Assembly: GCA_947493695.1 (NCBI GenBank) | Contig: CANLSF010000002.1 | Location: forward strand, 62,001-126,000 | Direction of reading: 5' to 3' | DNA: 64,000 nt | Origin: an uncultured Kiloniellaceae bacterium | Lineage (GTDB): Bacteria; Pseudomonadota; Alphaproteobacteria; Kiloniellales; Kiloniellaceae | Shown: positions 18,061 to 26,675 of the stretch, in pieces | Position numbering within the stretch: the stretch's first letter is position 1 | Layout of the letters: every line of letters begins with the position of its first letter | Position numbers and translations under genes: made by a program | The notes under the pieces: model-generated | Database searches by the model: none | Seen by the model: the letters and a program-made list of their open reading frames with translations, nothing else | What the model was told of the DNA's origin: nothing

Positions 18061-18842
18061 GCCCCGCGGCTCCTCCCTCAGGCGGCTGCGCCGACCCTAC
18101 GGATACCACCGAAGACGCCCTTCTGGGCGGTCACATCGTACTTCAGCAGCCCAAGGACGGCTATCGGGCGGCCATTGACCCCGTATTTCTGGCCGCAGCC
18201 GTGGCCGCCAAGCCTGGTGAACGCATTCTGGATCTGGGCAGCGGAGTGGGCACAGCCGCCCTCTGCCTGCTCAGCAGGGTTGGCGGGATTAAAGCCACCG
18301 GCCTGGAGATTCAAAGCGATTTAGCGGAACTGTCGCGTCAAAATGCCGCAGGCAACAATCTGGGGGAGAGGTTTGAAGCGATAGAGGGCGATGTGCTCTC
18401 GGTTTCGAAGCTTCTGCCGCCTGAGTCCTTCGATCACGTCATCTGTAATCCGCCCTATCTGGCATCCGGCGCCGCGCGTCCATCGCCGAACCTCGCCCGA
18501 ACCACAGCAAACCATGAAGGCGACGCGCAACTCACCGACTGGATCGAAGCCGCAATCGCCCTGGTCAACCGTAAGGGCAGCATCACCTTTATTCATCGCG
18601 CCGACCGGATCGACACTTTGATCCACGGCCTCAGCAGGCAAACGGGCGGTTTTCGTGTTTTTCCTCTCTGGCCAAAGTCAGGAAAAGCCGCAAAGCGTGT
18701 CCTTCTGCAGTCCCGCAAAGCCATCGCAAGTCCCGCCATCATGGCACCGGGTCTCGTCCTTCACCGCGACGACGGCCAGTTTACCGAGGCTGCCGACGCA
18801 ATACTGCGTCGTGGCGCGGCGCTAGACCTGGGTGGATGTTGA
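18057..18842 (+). CDS. TrmN6-like adenine-N6 tRNA methyltransferase
   Basis: Class I SAM methyltransferase of 261 residues. Motif I is ILDLGSGVGTAALCLL and motif IV is NPPY (in VICNPPYLASG), the signature of enzymes methylating exocyclic amines; the overall layout matches the YfiC/TrmN6 group that modifies A37 of tRNA-Val. The start GTG at 18057 overlaps the stop of the DUF2007 gene, giving translational coupling. Alternatives within the NPPY group are RNA or protein-glutamine methylases, but size and N-terminal DAFLGGHIVLQQP-like segment (here ALLGGHIVLQQP) favour TrmN6. Confidence 0.85.
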   Translation: MSPAAPPSGGCADPTDTTEDALLGGHIVLQQPKDGYRAAIDPVFLAAAVAAKPGERILDLGSGVGTAALCLLSRVGGIKATGLEIQSDLAELSRQNAAGNNLGERFEAIEGDVLSVSKLLPPESFDHVICNPPYLASGAARPSPNLARTTANHEGDAQLTDWIEAAIALVNRKGSITFIHRADRIDTLIHGLSRQTGGFRVFPLWPKSGKAAKRVLLQSRKAIASPAIMAPGLVLHRDDGQFTEAADAILRRGAALDLGGC

Positions 18843-19051
18843 TCCTCCCACAGTTGCCTCTTCCCAAGCAGCTCCTGACGAGCCGGAATCTCCCTTAACA
18901 ATTTGCCGTTCGAACAGGCGATCGCTAAGCCGTTGAATTGGAACGAACCCACAAATCCGGACAATTCCACAAAGCGGTTACGTCAAAATATGCCCGGATC
19001 CGAGTCAGCTTGCTATTGGCAGGGCCTCTAGGGCTCCTTATGTTTCCTTCC

Positions 19052-19951
19052 ATGAATGTACAGAAACTACTCGCTTACCTTCCGATCAAAGCCTTCAAGA
19101 ATCCGGATCCCGTGGTCGCGGTGATCCGTCTGAACGGCGTCATCGGTGCAGCAGGACCCCTGCGCGGTGGCATGACCCTGGCCGGCCTGGAAAAACGCCT
19201 AGATCAGGCCTTCAAGATCAAAAACCTTGAAGCAGTGGCCCTGGCCATCAATTCACCAGGCGGATCACCGGTTCAATCGGACCTGATTGCCAGACGCGTT
19301 CGAGATCTTGCCGCCGAAAAGTCGCTGCCTGTCTATGCTTTCTGCGAGGACGTCGCAGCCTCGGGTGGCTACTGGCTCGCCTGTGCCGCCGACCATATTT
19401 ACGCTCAGGAATCCTCGATTATCGGATCGATCGGCGTAATTTCCTCGGGCTTCGGCTTCCCCGCCGTTCTGGACCGTCTTGGGATCGAGCGCCGGGTGCG
19501 CACCGCAGGCCACAAGAAATCGACCCTCGATCCCTTTGAAAAGGAAGATCCTGAAGACATCGCCCGGCTTGAAGGAATCCTGAAAGAACTGCACGACACC
19601 TTCAAATCGATGGTCATGGATCGGCGCAAGGACCGTCTTAAGGAAGATCCTGATGTGCTCTTCAGCGGCGAATTCTGGACCGGCAGCAAAGCCGTCGAGC
19701 TCGGCCTGATCGACGGGATCGGTGAGATGCGCGCCACGATGCGAGAACGCTTCGGCAAAAAGGTAAAGCTCCTGCCTCTCGAGGATGCAAGACCCTGGTG
19801 GCGTAAACGTTTGGGCTTTGGCGCTGCCGGTGGATTGGGTGCAATCCTGTCGGGACAGGGCGTGGGTGCCGTCGCCGAACCGCATGAATGGGTGCAGGGG
19901 CTTGCGTCGGCGGCAGAAGAGCGGGCACTCTGGTCCAGATTCGGGCTATAG
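19052..19951 (+). CDS. S49-family serine peptidase (SppA/SohB-like)
   Basis: Membrane-associated signal-peptide peptidase-like protein, 299 residues from the ATG at 19052 (MNVQKLLAYLPIKAFKNPDP). The frame is open from a TTG at 18938 but the extra 38 residues are not conserved-looking, though they include a hydrophobic stretch that could anchor the protein. The Ser-Lys dyad is visible: Ser in EDVAASGGYWLACAADHI and Lys in AGHKKSTLDPF; SPGGSPVQS forms the oxyanion region. Single catalytic unit, about half of E. coli SppA, as in many alphaproteobacteria. The next small gene follows after 28 nt. Confidence 0.9.
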   Translation: MNVQKLLAYLPIKAFKNPDPVVAVIRLNGVIGAAGPLRGGMTLAGLEKRLDQAFKIKNLEAVALAINSPGGSPVQSDLIARRVRDLAAEKSLPVYAFCEDVAASGGYWLACAADHIYAQESSIIGSIGVISSGFGFPAVLDRLGIERRVRTAGHKKSTLDPFEKEDPEDIARLEGILKELHDTFKSMVMDRRKDRLKEDPDVLFSGEFWTGSKAVELGLIDGIGEMRATMRERFGKKVKLLPLEDARPWWRKRLGFGAAGGLGAILSGQGVGAVAEPHEWVQGLASAAEERALWSRFGL

Positions 19952-19979
19952 TAGTTTCGGCGTAACTTAAGGACTGACG

Positions 19980-20234
19980 ATGTTCGGACTTCCCTCAATC
20001 GGAAAGCTTTTGGTCTTGGCGGCCATATTGGGCGCCGTTTGGTATGGCTTTAAGATGATTGGTCGGATGCAACAGTCGCGAGATGCGCAGAACCGTCAGA
20101 AATCGCGCGTATCGGGCGACACGCCCTCGTCTGCGAAAGACCCGTCGGATGGCGCTCTCGAGCTGGTTCAATGCCCGGCCTGCAAATCCTACATTCCACC
20201 CGACAGCAAGTGTCATTGCGGTGCTCAGGGATAA
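19980..20234 (+). CDS. Small membrane-anchored zinc-ribbon protein
   Basis: 84 residues: an N-terminal membrane helix (IGKLLVLAAILGAVWYGF), a polar linker rich in Lys, Gln and Ser, and a C-terminal ribbon with CPACKSYIP...KCHCG, four cysteines that could bind zinc. It probably faces the cytoplasm at the membrane. Located 28 nt after the S49 peptidase gene, so likely co-transcribed; no partner or function is known to me. Confidence 0.85.
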   Translation: MFGLPSIGKLLVLAAILGAVWYGFKMIGRMQQSRDAQNRQKSRVSGDTPSSAKDPSDGALELVQCPACKSYIPPDSKCHCGAQG

Positions 20235-20298
20235 CGAACACCCTCCTGCCCTGGCCCCACGGCGAGGGCATGGCCGATTTTTCCGAAGATTCTTCTCA

Positions 20299-20709
20299 AT
20301 GACCAGAAGTAAGACAACAGCGTTTTTGATCTACTCGGCGCTGACAGCCATGGTGGCGAGTGAAGCGTCGGCTACTGGTGATGGAGAAGGCAAGTGGCGC
20401 GCGTATTCTCAGGAATTGAATGGCGATGTCTATTTTTTCGATACTTCGCGCTTGGAAAGGATCAAGAGCTTACATCGAGTTTGGAGTAGGGTTCGGTACA
20501 AAACCTCCGTTATGGGAGCTTCAAGTTATCAAAGCCTCTTGGAGATCGACTGCTCTGAGGGTACGGAGAGAATACTGCAGAATACTTTTTTCTCAGATAA
20601 GAGCTGGAAAAATCCTGCGATGAACACCGATATGACGGAAAAGCCAAAGCGTCAGATACCAGAGGCCTCAGCCACAGAGCGGCTTTCCGGCATCTTGTGC
20701 GATCAATAA
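20299..20709 (+). CDS. Exported surface-adhesin-E-like protein
   Basis: 136 residues from ATG 20299, with a signal peptide (MTRSKTTAFLIYSALTAMVASEASA). The mature part WRAYSQELNGDVYFFDTSRLER... and Cys in LLEIDCSEGTERIL match the small surface-adhesin protein E family (first described in Haemophilus), one domain of beta strands. The frame is open far upstream (20059) but only this start gives a signal sequence. No obvious ribosome site (CTTCTCA). Base composition is more AT-rich than the genes before it, and this continues through the PQQ dehydrogenase. Confidence 0.7.
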   Translation: MTRSKTTAFLIYSALTAMVASEASATGDGEGKWRAYSQELNGDVYFFDTSRLERIKSLHRVWSRVRYKTSVMGASSYQSLLEIDCSEGTERILQNTFFSDKSWKNPAMNTDMTEKPKRQIPEASATERLSGILCDQ

Positions 20710-20777
20710 AATGTTTTAGCAGTTGAGCCTTCGCGACCGAGATTTCGCACTGGGTCATGAACTCATAAACCTATTCG

Positions 20778-20814
20778 AAAAAAAACACCCGCGCCACATC
20801 TGTGGCACGGGTGC
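20778..20814 (-). terminator. Intrinsic terminator of the PQQ dehydrogenase gene
   Basis: On the minus strand the stem GCACCCGTGCCAC / GTGGCGCGGGTG (20786-20814, one mismatch) is followed by a run of T (AAAAAAAA at 20778-20785 on the plus strand). It sits 14 nt after the dehydrogenase stop. Confidence 0.85.
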
Positions 20815-20827
20815 TCATATTGCCGAA

Positions 20828-22153
20828 TTACTTCATGCTTTCTGCTGTCACTCTGTAGATTTCGCCTGCATCAACAGAAACGTAAAGCGCGTTATCTGGC
20901 CCCATGACCAGACCACGAAATCTCTTCGAGAATCCGAGAGGCATCCGCGTGATACCATTGATGCCCAAGCCATCAGGAGTAAGGCTGATCATGTCAACTC
21001 TCGAGCCTGGTGGTGTGCCACCAAAACCGATACCCATGATGCCGACTGCCAAGCGGCCCTCGTAGATACCCCAGTTGCCACCTTTGAGGAAAGCGGCAGA
21101 GCCGGTTCCTTGGGAGAACCCATTGTTGTTCCATGAAGGCGGCATCAAGTCTTTGAAGCGAGTGTCGCTCATCGGGGTGTACGCAGCACGCACTGCGGGA
21201 TCCATTTCGCCCTTCTGATTTGGCTCGTAACCACAGTATTCGTCCGGGCACTCACCTCTGCCGCCTCTGTTCTGCGCGGGGTCCCAACCGGCATTGCCGC
21301 CATTGACAAGAGCGGTGATTTCATCGTTATGCCACGGGCCATGTTCAGCCGTGAAGGCTTTGCCATCGCTTGGACGGAAATCTATGCCCTGAACATTTCT
21401 GTGGCCATAGGTGTATATGCGCTTGTCAAAGCCTTCGGGTGGATTGTTGTCCGGGTGAGCATTCCCGTCCATATCGATCCGCAGAACCTTACCGCACAGT
21501 AGCTGTCCATCCTGAGGACAAACTCCCCTGTGACGGTCGCCACCAGCTACCCAAAGATAGCCTCCAGGTCCAACGCGGAGTCTGCCGCCATTGTGAGCAC
21601 CTGGATCACCAAAAGGCTGATCGGACTTGAAGGGTTTATACTGAATATCAGTTACGATATCCGTCCGGTTAGAGACGCTCTTGAGGTCATCGCTGACCTT
21701 GAACCTCATGACAATGTTGCCGTCGCATCTTTCAAAGTTGGTTTTGCAGCCATCGCCGCGATATTTCATTGAAGATGAGTAGAGGTAAAGGATGCGGTTC
21801 TTCGCGAAATGCCTGTCCGGCACCACGCCAAGCACTCCTGCTTGTGCTTCACAAAAAAGGTCATCGCCGACATCGGCATAACCCGAGGAACCCTTCACTC
21901 CATAGAGTGCATTCACGGTTCCATCTGCGGTTCTTACCGAGAGACCTTTACACTTTTCAGTGAAGAACATCGTGCCGTCCGGCAGGAAAGCCATGTCCCA
22001 AGGATTCTCCAGTCCTTTCAACAGAACCTCAGCTTTGATCTTGGGTACGTCCATCGCGCCTTCGTGACCGTCGGCCTGAGCAGCCAAGGACACGCCGAGA
22101 ATCAGGGCAGACGCCATGACTCCCGATAACAAACTACCAGATATATTTTTCAT
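20828..22153 (-). CDS. PQQ-dependent aldose sugar dehydrogenase (soluble, Yli type)
   Basis: Periplasmic six-bladed beta-propeller quinoprotein, 441 residues, oxidising sugars and passing electrons to a quinone or cytochrome. Signal peptide MKNISGSLLSGVMASALILGVSLAAQA. Conserved elements: AHNGGRLRVGPGGYLWVAGG (catalytic His), GHRNVQGIDFRPSDG, and TAEHGPWHNDEI...GGNAGW. The ATG at 22153 is preceded by GGGAGGGA; an in-frame TTG at 22174 is less likely. A c-type cytochrome gene lies 27 nt upstream on the same strand and is the likely electron acceptor. No PQQ biosynthesis genes are in the window, so PQQ must be made elsewhere or taken up. Confidence 0.92.
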   Translation of the reverse strand: MKNISGSLLSGVMASALILGVSLAAQADGHEGAMDVPKIKAEVLLKGLENPWDMAFLPDGTMFFTEKCKGLSVRTADGTVNALYGVKGSSGYADVGDDLFCEAQAGVLGVVPDRHFAKNRILYLYSSSMKYRGDGCKTNFERCDGNIVMRFKVSDDLKSVSNRTDIVTDIQYKPFKSDQPFGDPGAHNGGRLRVGPGGYLWVAGGDRHRGVCPQDGQLLCGKVLRIDMDGNAHPDNNPPEGFDKRIYTYGHRNVQGIDFRPSDGKAFTAEHGPWHNDEITALVNGGNAGWDPAQNRGGRGECPDEYCGYEPNQKGEMDPAVRAAYTPMSDTRFKDLMPPSWNNNGFSQGTGSAAFLKGGNWGIYEGRLAVGIMGIGFGGTPPGSRVDMISLTPDGLGINGITRMPLGFSKRFRGLVMGPDNALYVSVDAGEIYRVTAESMK

Positions 22154-22180
22154 TTTTCCCTCCCTATTCAACAACCTACT

Positions 22181-22507
22181 TTATTCAACAACGTACTTCG
22201 CATCTTTCAAATACGCCGCCAAATTTGCAATTTCCTCATCAGTCAATGGCTGGGCCATCGAAATCATGAGGAATGAGTTTGGACCTTGTTCTATGCCTTT
22301 CCTGTAGGCCTCTAATTTGGCAGTGGTATATGAGATCTCTTTGCCAGAAATTTTTGGATAACTGGCTGCGCCTTTTCCGGCTGGTCCGTGGCAGTTGATA
22401 CAAGTTTCCTCATATCTGGCTTCCCCCAGTGCTTTGTCCGCACTGTACGCAGTATGAGGAGCGATTAACGCTGTTAAAACCAATAGTGTGCTGGAAAATC
22501 TCAACAA
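22181..22507 (-). CDS. Periplasmic class I cytochrome c, TTG start
   Basis: Small monohaem cytochrome of 108 residues. Signal peptide to about residue 22 (APHTAYSA), haem motif CINCHG, axial Met probably in FLMISMAQPL, and a C-terminal helix NLAAYLKDAK. The start codon is TTG at 22507; AGGAGCG lies 5 nt upstream and no in-frame ATG precedes the signal peptide. It is the first gene of a two-gene unit with the PQQ sugar dehydrogenase, so it most likely takes electrons from that enzyme and feeds the respiratory chain. Confidence 0.9.
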   Translation of the reverse strand: MLRFSSTLLVLTALIAPHTAYSADKALGEARYEETCINCHGPAGKGAASYPKISGKEISYTTAKLEAYRKGIEQGPNSFLMISMAQPLTDEEIANLAAYLKDAKYVVE

Positions 22508-23021
22508 GACGCGCTCCTAAAAATTAGTAACTGTTGTAAGCGTTTGAAATAGACAAAGAAAAACTCAGCGCATTTCCCATCTAAACGGACCAGCACACCT
22601 CGAAGGCTGGAAGATTCGGGGAATTGTGTCAAGGTGCCTCACGTATGTACTTTGGTCCCAATTCGTTTCACTCAGTTGTTGGTGTCAGGTGATACGAACG
22701 TCGACGTTAAATGAATTCTTCTACTCTCAGCCCTTCCCCAAAGTCCTGCCTTCCCAACACGCCGGCAGGTTTCAAAAAGCCTACTTACACCTATGGCCAT
22801 GAGCGATCTGGGACAATAACGGCTGGTCTCGAGACACATCGTCGGCTGCGTTCCTGGTTGGCGACGCCTGGGGTAATTTGCACGGCAATTTCCAGATATA
22901 CGAGGGTCCACGGGAAATACTTCAAGGCCTACTCATTCACCAAGAGGCCGGTGTTCCCCTGCAGCCGCATCATGGTAAGTGAAGAGTGTTTCGTCATGTA
23001 AGTCCGAAGGAGGCCACTCCA
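22508..23021. other. Intergenic region, no gene seen
   Basis: 514 nt between the divergent cytochrome and cupin genes. It must carry both promoters. Short open frames (for example 22711-23001 on the plus strand) show no recognisable protein. The last 16 nt hold the strong AAGGAGG ribosome site of the cupin gene. Confidence 0.5.
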
Positions 23022-23408
23022 GTGAAATGCCTGCGCATCTATGCCACGCCGGATGGGGAGTCGCGTTTCGATGAAGTCGAGATACCGACGGAAAAACTCT
23101 CGGTCCACCCCGAAGCCGCAGCCTTCGACGTTACCGCCAGCTATCCGGCATCGCGCATTCGCTTTACCCGCATCCCTGCGGGCATGCGCCAGGTCGATTG
23201 GCACACAGTACCTGATCGCGTGCTGACAGTGAGGCTGGATGGATCGGTTGAATATGAGACGAGTGACGGCGAGGTCCGGAGCGTTGCCGCCGGTGAATTC
23301 GTTCTGGTCGAAGACACCCATGGCAAAGGTCATCTCTCACGCCATTCGCCTGACGCTCAACTCGTACTGTGGATTTCTCTGCCGAACGGCCTGGATGAAC
23401 CGCTGTAG
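23022..23408 (+). CDS. Cupin-domain protein, unknown substrate
   Basis: Single-domain beta-barrel protein of 128 residues, cytoplasmic. The GTG at 23022 is set by AAGGAGG nine nt upstream. The cupin strands are visible around TRIPAGMRQVDWHTVP, VRLDGSVEY and GEFVLVEDTHGKGHLSRHS; the second motif has two His residues that could bind a metal, while the first motif has only one, so metal binding is uncertain. It stands alone, 254 nt before glyQ. Confidence 0.75.
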   Translation: MKCLRIYATPDGESRFDEVEIPTEKLSVHPEAAAFDVTASYPASRIRFTRIPAGMRQVDWHTVPDRVLTVRLDGSVEYETSDGEVRSVAAGEFVLVEDTHGKGHLSRHSPDAQLVLWISLPNGLDEPL

Positions 23409-23662
23409 TCAAGGCACGGTGCGGAGCGCCGCCCGACAGCAGCTTTTTTCGGTTAACCATGTAATGAGATGGCTGTTTCCAGTCGTCTCAAATGCACAAA
23501 GCATCGCCGCAGCCTTCGCTTTCCAGAGCGACGGGTGAGTCACGGGATTAAGCGCCCCCTCTCCGCCCTCCGAGGCCCCGCGTTCCACCGCTTGATTCCC
23601 GCGCCAGCCGGGGATAAGGTGCGCCCCGTTTCGCAGCGCAACAAAAATGGGGCTTTAAGTCC

Positions 23663-24583
23663 GTGGCCGGTACAGTTCGTCCCGCAAATCCCGAAACCTG
23701 TTTTCAACGTCTGATCCTAAAACTACAGGATTACTGGGCGCGTCAAGGTTGTGTCATTCTACAGCCCTACGACCTTGAAGTCGGTGCAGGCACCTTTCAT
23801 CCGGCGACCACCCTGCGGGCCTTGGGTCCAGGCACCTGGAATACAGCCTATGTGCAGCCGTCGCGGCGCCCCACCGATGGACGCTACGGCGAGAATCCGA
23901 ACAGATTGCAGCACTATTATCAGTTTCAGGTCCTGATGAAACCCTGCCCGCCGAACAGCCAGGAGCTCTACCTGGGTTCGCTCGACGTTCTGGGGATCGA
24001 CCGCAAGCTTCATGACATCCGTTTTGTCGAAGATGACTGGGAGAGCCCGACCCTGGGCGCCTGGGGCCTTGGCTGGGAAGTCTGGTGCGACGGCATGGAA
24101 GTCAGCCAGTACACCTATTTTCAACAGGTTGGCGGCATCGACTGTGATCCGGTTCCGGTTGAACTGACTTACGGGCTGGAGCGTCTGATTATGTACGTTC
24201 AGGGCGTTGAAAACGTCTACGACCTGGACTGGGACGGCATTCCGAAGGACCAGGGCGGCAAGACTTACGGCGATGTCTTTCTGCAGGCCGAAAAAGAGTT
24301 CTCGACCTTTAACTTCGAGGTCGCAACGACGGATATTCTGTTTCAGCACTTCGCCGACGCACAAAAGGAATGCCAGCATATTCTGGAATTCGGTCGCGAG
24401 AACGGACGCCTGATGCCCCTGCCCGCCTACGATCAGTGCATGAAGGCCAGTCATATCTTCAATCTGCTCGATGCGCGCGGCGTGATCTCGGTTACCGAGC
24501 GCCAGGCCTACATCGGACGCGTCAGGGAGCTGGCGAAAGCCTGCTGCGAAGCCTGGTACGAAACCCAAAAGGATAAGGCGTAA
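23663..24583 (+). CDS. glyQ: Glycyl-tRNA synthetase alpha subunit
   Basis: Catalytic subunit of the alpha2-beta2 bacterial glycyl-tRNA synthetase, 306 residues. The opening [39 protein letters not shown] is the family hallmark in shortened form ([17 protein letters not shown]). A GTG at 23663 begins the frame; no closer ATG exists. The stop is 4 nt before glyS. Class II synthetase motif regions are complete and length is normal. Confidence 0.97.
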   Translation: MAGTVRPANPETCFQRLILKLQDYWARQGCVILQPYDLEVGAGTFHPATTLRALGPGTWNTAYVQPSRRPTDGRYGENPNRLQHYYQFQVLMKPCPPNSQELYLGSLDVLGIDRKLHDIRFVEDDWESPTLGAWGLGWEVWCDGMEVSQYTYFQQVGGIDCDPVPVELTYGLERLIMYVQGVENVYDLDWDGIPKDQGGKTYGDVFLQAEKEFSTFNFEVATTDILFQHFADAQKECQHILEFGRENGRLMPLPAYDQCMKASHIFNLLDARGVISVTERQAYIGRVRELAKACCEAWYETQKDKA

Positions 24584-24587
24584 AGCC

Positions 24588-26666
24588 ATGGCCGAGTTGC
24601 TTTTCGAGCTCCTCAGCGAGGAAATCCCCGCCCGCATGCAAGCCAAGGCGGCTGCGGATCTGAAACGACTGGTGAGCGAACGCCTCAAGGGCGCAGGCCT
24701 CGCCTTTACTTCGGTTGAAAGCTACGGCACGCCCCGTCGGATCATGCTGGTAGCCGAGGGTCTGCCGGATAAACAGCCGGATGTGTCGGAAGAGAAAAAG
24801 GGCCCAAAGGTCGGAGCTCCCGAACAGGCAATCGGTGGCTTCCTCAAAGCCAATGGCCTGAACTCGGTCGATGAGGCCGAAGTGCGCGAAACCCCAAAAG
24901 GCAGCTTTTACTTCCTGGTCAAGGAAATCGCCGGGCAAGCCACATCCGAGGTCCTGCCGAGCATTCTGATCGAGTCGGTTCAGGCCCTGCCCTGGGCCAA
25001 ATCCATGCGTTGGGCCCGTACCGGGTTCCGCTGGGTTCGCCCGCTACACTCGATCGTCGCCCTCTTTGACGGCAAAGTGCTGGAGGGCCGCCTGGACCTG
25101 GGCAATGACATGAGCCTGACTTTTGGCAACAGCACGCTTGGTCACCGCTTTATGAGTGACGGCGCGCCGATCACGGTCACCGACTTCGCGGATTACAAAA
25201 GCAAGCTGACAGCGGCCAAGGTGATGCTCGACCCGGGTGAGCGCCGCAAGACCATCGCCGATGCCGCCGCAAAGATCACCGCTGCCGAGGGTCTCGTTCT
25301 GAAGGCAGACGACGCTTTGCTCGATGAGGTCAGCGGGCTGGTGGAATGGCCGGTGGTCATGATGGGACGGATCGACGAGGACTTCATGTCCCTGCCGCCG
25401 GAAGTTCTTTCGACCTCCATGCGCAGTCATCAGAAGTACTTCTCGGTGCAAAACGGCGAAGCTCTCGCAAATCGCTTCGTCTTTATCGCCAACATGGAAG
25501 CCTCCGACGGTGGTGCGACCATTATTCAGGGTAATGAGCGGGTTCTGAGCGCTCGCCTCTCCGATGCCCGCTTCTTCTGGGATCAGGATCGACAGCAGCC
25601 ACTGGCCAGCCGGACGCCCGCATTGTCGGATATCGTGTTTCATGCCAAGCTGGGCACGCTGGATCAAAAGGTTGACCGGGTCGAGGCGCTCGCTGCCGAA
25701 CTCAGCGCTTACATTCCTGGTGCAGACAAGTACCGCGCCCGTTCCGCCGCACGTCTGGCCAAGGCCGACTTGGTGACCGGTATGGTGGGCGAATTCCCAG
25801 AACTTCAAGGCATAATGGGTCGCTATTATGCGCTGCAGGACGGTGAGCACACCGAGGTCGCTCAGGCGATTGCAGAGCACTACTCACCGCTTGGTCCGGG
25901 TGATGCCTGCCCGTCAGCACCGGTTTCCGTCGCAGTAGCGCTGGCCGACAAGATAGATATCCTGACCGGCTTCTTCGCGATTGATGAAAAGCCGACCGGT
26001 TCCAAAGACCCTTATGCTCTCCGCCGGGCTGCCCTCGGCGTCATCCGCCTGATCGTGGAAAACGGATTGCGGCTGCCCCTGGAAAAAGCCTTCGACGCCG
26101 CACAAAAACTCTATCCACATATGGGTGGCGATTCTGTCGGGCCGGATCTGATGGCGTTCTTCGCCGACCGCCTGAAGGTGGTCCTAAAGGATAAGGGCGT
26201 GCGCCATGATCTCGTTACTGCGGTCTTTGCACTGGGCGGTGAAGACGATCTGGTACGCCTGCTGGCCCGCGTCGAGGCTCTTGGGTCCTTCATCGAGAGC
26301 GAGGATGGCGCGAACCTGCTGGTCGCCTTCCGGCGTGCCGCCAACATCGTACGCATAGAAGAAAAGAAGGACGGCACCAGCCATAACGGCGCCGTCACGC
26401 AGAACGCATTTGAGCAGGACGAGGAAAAGCAGTTGTTCGACGCGCTCGAACAAGGCTCTTCCGCCGCCGACACAGCGCTTTCAAGCGAAGATTTTACGGC
26501 CGCCATGGCGGCTCTGGCCCAGCTGCGGCAACCGGTGGACCGTTATTTCGAAGATGTGACGGTCAACGCCGAGAACGCCGATTTACGGGCCAACAGATTA
26601 AGGCTTCTTTCTCGTATTGGTGCGACCTTGGGTCAGGTCGCGGATTTCTCCAAAATTGAAGGGTAA
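24588..26666 (+). CDS. glyS: Glycyl-tRNA synthetase beta subunit
   Basis: tRNA-binding subunit of the tetrameric glycyl-tRNA synthetase, 692 residues, normal length. It begins [18 protein letters not shown] and ends in the anticodon-binding-like region [22 protein letters not shown]; the HD-like core segment [22 protein letters not shown] is also present. It follows glyQ after 4 nt and is followed by ppdK after 9 nt, so the three genes form one transcript. Confidence 0.97.
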   Translation: MAELLFELLSEEIPARMQAKAAADLKRLVSERLKGAGLAFTSVESYGTPRRIMLVAEGLPDKQPDVSEEKKGPKVGAPEQAIGGFLKANGLNSVDEAEVRETPKGSFYFLVKEIAGQATSEVLPSILIESVQALPWAKSMRWARTGFRWVRPLHSIVALFDGKVLEGRLDLGNDMSLTFGNSTLGHRFMSDGAPITVTDFADYKSKLTAAKVMLDPGERRKTIADAAAKITAAEGLVLKADDALLDEVSGLVEWPVVMMGRIDEDFMSLPPEVLSTSMRSHQKYFSVQNGEALANRFVFIANMEASDGGATIIQGNERVLSARLSDARFFWDQDRQQPLASRTPALSDIVFHAKLGTLDQKVDRVEALAAELSAYIPGADKYRARSAARLAKADLVTGMVGEFPELQGIMGRYYALQDGEHTEVAQAIAEHYSPLGPGDACPSAPVSVAVALADKIDILTGFFAIDEKPTGSKDPYALRRAALGVIRLIVENGLRLPLEKAFDAAQKLYPHMGGDSVGPDLMAFFADRLKVVLKDKGVRHDLVTAVFALGGEDDLVRLLARVEALGSFIESEDGANLLVAFRRAANIVRIEEKKDGTSHNGAVTQNAFEQDEEKQLFDALEQGSSAADTALSSEDFTAAMAALAQLRQPVDRYFEDVTVNAENADLRANRLRLLSRIGATLGQVADFSKIEG

Positions 26667-26675
26667 TCGAGTTCA

